Source: Bacteroidaceae bacterium (lineage in GTDB: Bacteria; Bacteroidota; Bacteroidia; Bacteroidales; Bacteroidaceae). From it: a stretch of DNA of 7,434 bases. This document shows, piece after piece, positions 1-7,200 of this stretch. Location of the stretch: positions 1-7,434 of the forward strand of contig JAFYMV010000050.1 of the NCBI GenBank assembly GCA_017548225.1, given 5' to 3'. The notes under the pieces were generated by a model. It searched no databases and was not told where the DNA came from. It worked only from the letters and a program-made list of their open reading frames with translations. The position numbers and the translations under genes were made by a program. Each line of letters opens with the position of its first letter. Within the stretch, counting starts at the first letter, position 1.

Positions 1-611
1 CGGAAGTAAATCCTCAAGATACGACCCGAGCAGAGGCTTTTGAGATGTGGATAACCTCGCCTATGCCCATGGTTACCCTTACCAAGACCTTTGATGTGAG
101 CCATCTCCTAAAGGCAAGCAAGAAGTTGGGCGTTAAATTCAATGCCCTCCTTTGCTGGTGTATTGGAAAGGCAGCAACGCAGATCGAGGAATTCTATCTC
201 CTCCCCGACAAAGGCAAGTTGTACAAGTTTGACACCATGGCAATCAATGTCATCGTAAACAACTGTAAGGGAGGTATCAATTCCTGCGACATCCCATTCT
301 CCGCAGATGTTGCCACATTCATCGAGGCATACCAAACGCTCACAACGCAAGCCTCGAGAGCGTGTAGAAGCTCTTTCTTGGAGGACTGCATGATAGTAGG
401 GACCTCAGCTATGATTCAGACAGAGCTTGACTGTATAGTGAACCAATATACTGACAAGTTCAATAATCCCATGGTGATGTGGGGTAAATATCGCAAGGGG
501 TGGTTCAAGACTACGCTCCCCATCTCTTTTCAGTTCCATCATTCCCAAATGGACGGCGGTCACGGAGCTATGTTTCTCGAACTACTGCAGCGGGAGATAA
601 AAGGACTTTGA
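1..611 (+). CDS. CatA-like O-acetyltransferase (chloramphenicol acetyltransferase fold), 5'-partial
   Basis: The frame is open from base 3 to the TGA at 609-611, giving 202 visible residues. Classic CATs have about 213-220, so only some ten residues are probably missing upstream. The ATG at 45 is in frame but is almost certainly internal, because the 14 codons before it (EVNPQDTTRAEAFE) fit the family's N-terminal region. The catalytic motif is QFHHSQMDGGH near the C-terminus. Its second His (codon 540-542, visible residue 180) is the expected general base and its Asp (552-554) the structural partner; MWGKY just upstream also fits the family. These enzymes are cytoplasmic trimers that move acetyl from acetyl-CoA to a hydroxyl group. 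The CAT signature as I recall it, Q-[LIV]-H-H-[SA]-x2-D-G-[FY]-H, is broken at two places (Phe after Gln, Gly before the last His), and the usual Pro-Trp segment is not evident. The fold is well supported, but chloramphenicol as the substrate is not. The gene ends in its own terminator and converges on the minus-strand genes. Confidence 0.85.
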   Translation, partial: EVNPQDTTRAEAFEMWITSPMPMVTLTKTFDVSHLLKASKKLGVKFNALLCWCIGKAATQIEEFYLLPDKGKLYKFDTMAINVIVNNCKGGINSCDIPFSADVATFIEAYQTLTTQASRACRSSFLEDCMIVGTSAMIQTELDCIVNQYTDKFNNPMVMWGKYRKGWFKTTLPISFQFHHSQMDGGHGAMFLELLQREIKGL

Positions 612-620
612 TTCATTTCG

Positions 621-653
621 GAGACATCCCTTCGGGGTGTCTCTTTTTGTTTT
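621..653 (+). terminator. Intrinsic terminator of the acetyltransferase gene
   Basis: GAGACATCCC (621-630) pairs with GGGGTGTCTC (634-643) as a 10-bp stem with one G-U pair and a UUC loop; an alternative fold has a UUCG tetraloop and one bulged U. It is followed at once by TTTTTGTTTTG. It lies 9 bases after the stop codon, the standard position for a Rho-independent terminator. Confidence 0.9.
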
Positions 654-655
654 GT

Positions 656-962
656 TAAGTGCTTTCAGCGAAAAAATGTAGTTGGAATGACCTTTCAAAG
701 AAGAAAATATGTTTTCCTTTTTTTTTACTCTAGGTATCGGTGGCTGTTTGTGATGTATTGTACACCAAAGTGTTGTCGACTGATACCATAGCTGTAGGGT
801 ATCGGTCATCATCTCTTGTTTCTCAACTCTACACTCTCAACTCTACACTCTCAACTCTTAACTCTAAACCCTCAAGGTTTGTGCAGGAGCTTGATACCCC
901 CTGTGGGGTGGTAGAGATACTCCGCTACGGAAAGGGAGCGAGTACGGTATGCATAGTACAAC
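656..962. other. Gene-free intergenic stretch with several short inverted repeats
   Basis: I find no credible coding region here; the open frames run through simple repeats and resemble no known protein. GGTATCGGT occurs at 733-741 and again at 798-806. Between them lies ACTGATACC (779-787), which can pair with either copy: 733-741 with 779-787, or 780-787 with 798-805, each with one G-U pair. Smaller hairpins are ACAC/GTGT at 762-773, AAACC/GGTTT at 866-880 and ACCCC/GGGGT at 896-909. A run of nine T's lies at about 718-726. The stretch could be an untranslated structured RNA, a decayed element, or plain spacer between convergent genes. Confidence 0.45.
822..877. repeat. Degenerate heptanucleotide tandem repeat, about eight units
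   Basis: In steps of seven the units read CTCAACT, CTACACT, CTCAACT, CTACACT, CTCAACT, CTTAACT, CTAAACC, CTCAAGG. The first five units also form an alternating 14-bp repeat. The later units decay progressively. CTCAACT-like heptamer arrays between genes are, to my knowledge, common in Bacteroidales. The array is not inside a gene, so copy-number change would not shift a reading frame here. Confidence 0.85.
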
Positions 963-988
963 AAAACCACCCTGATGAGGGTGGTTTT
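963..988. terminator. Perfect hairpin closing the minus-strand unit, possibly bidirectional
   Basis: AAAACCACCC (963-972) and GGGTGGTTTT (979-988) form a perfect 10-bp stem around a 6-base loop. On the minus strand it begins 39 bases after the stop codon of the small protein gene and ends in a U-rich arm continuing TTTTGTTGT, so it fits as that unit's terminator. Read on the plus strand it ends TTTTGCATATTT and could back up termination for any transcript crossing the intergenic region. The A/U-rich stem ends are typical of two-way terminators between convergent genes. Confidence 0.8.
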
Positions 989-1027
989 GCATATTTAAAG
1001 GGGATAATATGACTACAGACTAGGCTT

Positions 1028-1210
1028 TTAGAGGTCCGTCCAGAGGTCTCCCCAGGTGCCTCGGCGCTTGTTCGTGTTGAAGTCGTCGACGCCTCCCGGT
1101 GTCTCATTACTTCCCATGTTCTCTTTATAGTCATAGCTGGATGCCACTATCGCCTCGGGTAGGATGAACTCCTCCACTACAATTTCAGGCTTGATATATT
1201 CTTTTTTCAT
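1028..1210 (-). CDS. Small MKKxYIKPE-type Bacteroidales protein, function unknown
   Basis: The product has 60 residues and starts at the ATG complementary to 1208-1210. Its N-terminus, MKKEYIKPEIVVEEF, followed by a hydrophobic stretch ending in IVASS, matches a pattern I recognise in many short, unnamed Bacteroidales proteins. These pair a conserved MKKxYxKPxxxV leader-like half with a variable half. The rest is polar and Gly/Asn/Asp-rich (about residues 26-47), then basic (NKRR), and ends with two tryptophans in GTWGDLWTDL. There are no cysteines, no classical signal peptide and no transmembrane helix. No strong Shine-Dalgarno is visible before the start (AAAGAGCGATT), as is normal for the phylum. 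It lies 68 bases downstream of the giant surface-protein gene on the same strand, with a palindrome between, and is followed by a terminator, so it is probably the last gene of that unit. A leader/core split would resemble a peptide precursor, but no modifying enzyme is visible in the window, so I assign no function. Confidence 0.7.
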   Translation of the reverse strand: MKKEYIKPEIVVEEFILPEAIVASSYDYKENMGSNETPGGVDDFNTNKRRGTWGDLWTDL

Positions 1211-1224
1211 AATCGCTCTTTTTG

Positions 1225-1254
1225 TCCACGGATGGCAAATTTGCCATCCGTGGA
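1225..1254. promoter_or_regulatory. Perfect 30-bp palindrome between the two minus-strand genes
   Basis: TCCACGGATGGCAAA (1225-1239) is followed directly by its exact reverse complement (1240-1254). As RNA it gives a hairpin of up to 13 bp with a tight AU-rich loop. On the minus strand it lies 24 bases after the giant gene's stop and 14 bases before the small gene's start. No T-run follows it in that direction (it is followed by CAAAAAG), nor on the plus strand, so it lacks half of a Rho-independent terminator. It could stabilise or define the 3' end of the long message, permit partial read-through, affect translation of the small gene, or bind a dimeric protein as DNA. Confidence 0.75.
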
Positions 1255-1278
1255 TAATTGATGTTCTACTTCTGCCTT

Positions 1279-4200
1279 TTAAAAGACAACCTTATTACCA
1301 TTAAGTATATAGAGGTTACCCTTCTTCGGTTCGAGTACGCGACGGCCTTGGAGATCGTAGATGAGGTCAACATCTTGCTCTTCGTCCATTTCTACATCAT
1401 AGATAAGCGTCGTTCCATCCTCCGATACCTCGCCGACGAGTCGCATACGCATTGACTGTGCTGCCGCTTCGCTAACCTCTATAGGCGAACCGTCTTTGTT
1501 TGCCATAGTCAGATACAATCGGAAGGGCACCAAAGGGGTCTCCAATCCCATCTTCTGCCAATTGCCCACCTTGTTGATGGCATAGACATAGTTTCCGTTG
1601 TCCAAGTTGGCGCTCACAGTATTGGAGTATACACCCTTAACGGTATACTCTTTATAGGCTGACGAGCAGGTTACCGTGTGCTGGTTCTTGGCATCTGTGC
1701 TAGGTAACATGATATTGTACTGTGTGATGTTCAAGTTTACCGCTTCATTGTTCTTGGGACGGATGACATAGGGGTGGTGGGCCTTGAGGCTCGTTAGTTT
1801 CTTGATCTTGATGATTTCGATTTCCCAGTCGTCAATTTCACCATCATCGTCCTTGTCGTAACTGTGGACATCGTTGATATATGCCACATCATAGTTTGCG
1901 AGGAACTCTTCGGTCAGCTCTATCTGGAAAGGCACATAGAGGGCATTCCATGTATTGTTGAGCGTGCGGGTATAGGTCAGTTCAATCACGGTATGCTCCC
2001 ACAAGTTCTCGAACTCGGTACACTCGCCGTCAACGATTACGATTTTATTTACTATCGCACGCATTCCTAGGATATCAGGCATGTTCGCTGTGGTAGCCTG
2101 CAGGTAGGCACTGTATGGAGATACCGCCTTTCCCTTAGTCCAATATCCATCCTCACCCAAAGCATACATATGCTGATTTGCTGCATCCTCCTCAGAGATA
2201 GAGGTGAATGTACCTGCCATTGAATAGTTGTCAACAGTCACCAGTGGTAGTCTGTCGGGAGTAGCCGGTACCATGGTCTCAACGGCTGTCTCAAAGACAA
2301 CATCTTTGTCCGTGACAATCACATAAGGCATATGAGCCTCCAAACCGCCTTCGATGCTATAGAAGAATAGAGTTTCATTCTCTTTACGTCTCAATGTATA
2401 GGCTGTTGCGCCAGCAGGAACCTCCATGTCGAAAGGCAAGCAGAGGGTTGTTCTCTCTCCCTTCACAAACTGGCGGTCGTAACGGATGGCACTAGCTTTA
2501 AACTCACGGGGCACAGCATAGTCAGCCTTATCTGAGATAATCAGCTGGTCACACTTCAAGTCACCCTCGCTGCCATACACCACATTGGTGAGGCCGGTGG
2601 CAGTGAAGTTCTCGGGAACATAGATGAGTGCATACGGGTTGATGCCCAACTGACCGATGTTGCTTTCGGTGAGCACGCCTTCGCCAATGCATTGTGCAAA
2701 GTCTGCCCACTGCAACTTGGTGTTGGCTGCAAAGGCAACATTTTCCACTTTTGTGAGCGTAGCGGGGAGGGTAATCTTCTGCAGGCCTTCCAATGCCGAC
2801 AATGTTGTAGCCTTGAGGGTCTCTATAGCCGTCTTTTCCAGTGAGGTGAGGTCCTTCACATCGGTGTGAATGTCAAACCATCCGTCGATGTTGCTCACCT
2901 CTTGCAGCTGGTCGTCGTTCATTACGGCGTGAGAGCCGTATGCGCGGAACAGAGCATCGTCCATATATTTGGTGCAGATCTCCTTGGCGTGTGTGGTGTA
3001 CTCCTTGTCATCCACATAAACACTATAGAGACTGAAGGGAACATACATCTTCTCCACCTGATAGGGCTGGTCAGAGATGGGGTCGGTGAAAGCGTCGCCA
3101 TTCAGGGTGGCCTTCTCATTGCCCAAGAAGACGATATTCTTCAAGTTCTTACACTCACCGAAGGCATCGTTGCCAACCTCCACGGTAGCATCACCCACAA
3201 CAATAGTCTCAATGTTAAGACAGTCGTAGAATGCATTGTCATCGATCTTTGTTGCGTTCTTGGGCAGGATGACGGTCTGCAACTTGTCCAGTTGCCAGAA
3301 CATGTGTTCGGGAATCTCGTTGTCATTCTCCACATAGTCATTGATACCGTCTCTGTTGAAGCAGATGTTGTTGGGGTCGGTGCAGATGGTGGCCTCATAG
3401 AGGTCAAGGTAGGTCATACGGGCCAGGGCTACCTCGTCGGCATCCTCCTCTTCGCGTCCTCCGAGCATACGGAGCACGGCGATATCCTTACCGTTGATGG
3501 GGCCAATGACCTTCAATGCCTTGATGCTGATGAGGTCTCCACCGATGCGTCCTACATCGCTGGGTGAATCCATGCTCACGCTGAAGCCGAGCGCCTCACC
3601 CAGTGTACCTGCTTCGGTCACAGTAACCACCTTTATCTCATCACCTTTCTGTCTGAATCCTTGGATATGGTCGGCATACTGGGGCCAAGCCTCACGGTAG
3701 TCCTCTTCCTTACCGGCAGAAACACAGATTACGAACTCCTCGGGCAGGTCCTTAAAGGCATCGGTTGCCAAGGCGGGAGGAGTTTCGCAAGGCACATTGA
3801 TCGTCTTCAACGAAGTACAGCCCTTAAAAGCATCCACAAGGATTGATTCCAGATTGTATGGCAATCCCACCTCTTCAAGGCTTGAGCATCCACCCAGTGA
3901 ATTGTTACCCAACTCGGTTACATCCACAGCAAGCATAAGCTCGTTGAACACTTTTACCTGTGTGTTTCCGTTAAGGACATTCTCCATGCTCGTCATGCCC
4001 GCCACATCATTCATCGTATAGATGCGTTTCTTTGCCATAGCATACAGCACGGCATCGTCCTCGAATGTTGAGGCGATAGAGTCGCCGCGGGTATAGTAGA
4101 CATAGCTACCTGACAGGTGTGCACGGAGTGCGTTGGGTGCATAGAACACCTTGATGGTCTTGTCCTCTGACCATGCGTCGCTGTCCGTTGCCGGCACCTC

Positions 4201-7200
4201 ATTGCAGAGCAGGATGACCTCCTGCAGCTGGGGACTATCATGAGTCACCTCCTCGCCGATGCTCTTCGTGTTGTCGCCGATAACCAAGCGTCTCAGAGCA
4301 TCACAGTTGTTGAATGCACAATCCTTGATCTTCGTCGCGCTCTTGGGCAGGATGAGTGTCTGCAACTTATCGAGCTCCCAGAACATGTAGGTGTCGACGC
4401 AGTCGTCCTCGGTGATATAGTCGTTATCACCATCCTGGTTATACTCCTCGCCACCCTTTCTGATGTGTGCATCATACAGGTCGAGGTACTTCAAGTTACC
4501 TGCTGCCGCCATTTCACAATTATCCACATCGCGGCCACCCAAGAAACGGATGACACCCACATCGGTACCGTTGATGGGGCCCACAATCTTCAAGCTGTCA
4601 TACTTATTGAAGTTTCCGCTTATTGTGAGCGGATCAATGCCAGTGATGCTGAGGCCCAACTTCTCTGCCAAGGTGCCAGGCTCGGTGAGTGTCACCTCAA
4701 ATACGCCACTAGGCTTATTGCTCAAGGTCTGGATGTGGTTAGCATACTGAGACCAAGCGGTCTTGTAAGCCTCCACTGCTGCCTCGGGTACATAGATTAC
4801 ATAGTCGGTAGGCATGTCGGCAAACACATTCTCGCCCAAGGTAGCCGGTGTTTCTGACAGGAAGGTGAGGCTCTTGAGCTGGCTGCATCCAGCGAACGCC
4901 TCTTTCCCAATTGAGGTTACACCAGCAGGGATTTCTACATCGTCGAGCAATGCGCAGCCATAGAAGGCCTGCTCGCCGATGGTCTTTATCGTAGAGGGAA
5001 GCTCTATGCCCTGCAACTGCGCACACCCCTTGAACCATGCTTTGCCCACATAGTTGAGTCCGATGCACTCGAAGGCCTTGAAGTCGCGGAACGCTGCAAG
5101 CGCCTTACCCTGGAACTTGCCATCCAGCGTAGCGGGGTCGGTCACCTGCATCACATTATATATATCGAAGTTCTCTTTCCAGACGGGCGAATAGTATTCC
5201 ATGCCACAATCTTCCAAGATGTCGATCAGGGTTTCATCGTCAGTCTCGATGAAGCAGGGGAGGAACTGGTCCTCATACTTCGCCCATGCCGTGTCGGCCT
5301 TGAACTCATCTACGGCAGTAGTCGTCATCCTCACCTTGAAGTTGGGGCTACCGGCAAACACATCCTTGCCCAGTGCCACGCGGCTCGGGCTCATAGCCTC
5401 TACACTATTGCTACCGTCGGTGCGGAAGTAGAGCATGTTGATGTACTCCAAGTTGGGGCAGTCGGCAAAGGCCGAGTCCTCCAACACCAGCTCGAGGTCG
5501 GTATAAGAGTCACCGAAACCTGCTGCACCCCTGAGGTCGAACATGGAGATACCTTTGAGTGCCTTGCTGCCGTAGAAAGCCTTTTTCTTCACATAGTCGA
5601 GCTTATAGTTGTTGTAGACACCCGGATCGTTGAAGAGGGGCACCTCGCCCTGCTGGGCTTCCAAGGCAGACAAGTCTTCATCCTGACCGACGATGTGTAC
5701 ATGCTCTATCTTATGCGATCCGATATAGCTCTGCTTCTTCATCGAGTTGTTCTCGAAGCTGTAGCTATACTTTGCACCATTGTCGGTGAAGTCTACCACC
5801 ACAGGCACATCCACTACCTCGAAGTTGTCCTTATATTTTCCCCATACAGGATTCTCAGCAAACTCCTCGTACTTCTCTCTGCCGATGCGTATCTTCAGTT
5901 TGCTCATGTCGCAACCCTTGAAGATATCCTCGCCGCAGAGAATGAAGTTCTCGGGGCCGAGAGCCACATCGCGGTCGGGGTTGGTGTCGGTGCTGCGCAT
6001 AATCAGATCCAAGGTCTCCAGGTTGGTACATCCCATGAATGCCTCGTCGGGGATTGTTATCGTCATGGGGGCATACACCTCAGCTGTAGTACTTGAAGAC
6101 AAATCCTGGAACTTGATTGTCTTGAGATTCTTCTTATTGTGGAAAGCCTTGCTACCTATGGCCACCGTTTTATAGTTGTATGCCGAGCCTATGTCGTTAT
6201 ACAGCGTAACGGTCTCCTGATCCGTCACATTGCTCACATACATGTGATAGATGGTGTGCTTACATTCGGTCAGCAGCCACTGTCCGGTAAAAGCCCATGT
6301 AGGCTGACGGCGGGCCTTGTTACCCACGGTATTGGCCACATAGCTAAGGGCATTGACACCAGGAATAGAACCTGCGACAACGCCGCTTGCAATAAGACAG
6401 TTGGTGTAGTGCGACATAGCAGCAGCCAAAGCAGCTTCCCTCATACCAACTTTTGCCGAAGCCTCACCGACTTTTGCAATGACCAAAGGAAGTGTTGATT
6501 CGGACACCGCCTGTTCCAATCCGCCATACCAGTACGGTGATTTCAACCAGCGTGCGGTCTCTGCTGTCATCTCACGAACCCAACCGGCAAGCGATTTTTG
6601 AGCTGATTTAAGTGCCGCCTCCGCTGGAGCTATAGCTGATGATGCCGCAGTGGTGGTTCCGTAAGTCACTATAGCCACAACAACCTCCACACCAATGATG
6701 GCTGCATTCCACCAAGAGGACTGCAAGCGGGTGAGTTCTGATGTAGGCAATGAGTTGAGTGAGTTGGCCGCATAGTCGTAGGTGACACCGTTAACAGTTA
6801 TCGGCTTATTGGCTGTAGGCAAATAGTCCGATGCCACAATCCTGTCGGCATACTGACACCAGTTGGGGTCGTTGGTAAACAGATTGTAAAGCTGTGGAGC
6901 TACCACAATGCGGAAATCCTCGTGGCAACCGTCAAACACATTGCTGCCGATGTAGATATCTGTAGGATACAACATCTCGTAGCGATTGCTTCCGTCCGTG
7001 GCAAGGTAGTACATGTTGAACTCCTTCAGGTTCTTACAATCCTGGAACGCACCGTCGTGTATCACCATATTCAGTCTCGTGTTGGCATTCTCCAACCCCG
7101 ATGCACAATCCTCAAACACCACCTTCTTGATGTGCTCGTTGCCACGCAGCGCCGTGCTGTCAATGGCAATAGTTTTGTAGTTGTAGCTGGTACCGATATC

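Noticed and set aside
683..715. Bacteroidota-type promoter, TTTC then 21 bases then TATGTTTT
   Set aside because: Both elements miss the conserved final G of TTTG and TAnnTTTG, and no plus-strand gene follows. It would matter only if an RNA is shown to start near 725.
582..812. Minus-strand frame of 76 codons
   Set aside because: It crosses the acetyltransferase terminator and a poly-T tract, with lysine-rich composition caused by those A-runs.
740..1012. Possible 90-residue protein in the intergenic stretch
   Set aside because: It starts at GTG, translates the heptamer array into a low-complexity TLNS run, and continues through the terminator hairpin. It looks non-coding.
925..1134. Alternative minus-strand frame of 69 codons overlapping the small protein gene
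   Set aside because: It overlaps the MKKxYIKPE gene out of frame and reads through the terminator hairpin; the other frame has the recognisable N-terminus.
2866..3567. Plus-strand open frame of 233 codons antisense to the giant gene
   Set aside because: It mirrors the second GTL module. The frame at 4240-4857 encodes a similar peptide only because the DNA beneath is duplicated. It resembles no known protein and has no own promoter or domain.
4240..4857. Plus-strand open frame of 205 codons antisense to the giant gene
   Set aside because: It is antisense to the first GTL module, whose codon pattern is clearly the coding one; long antisense frames are expected with this codon bias.
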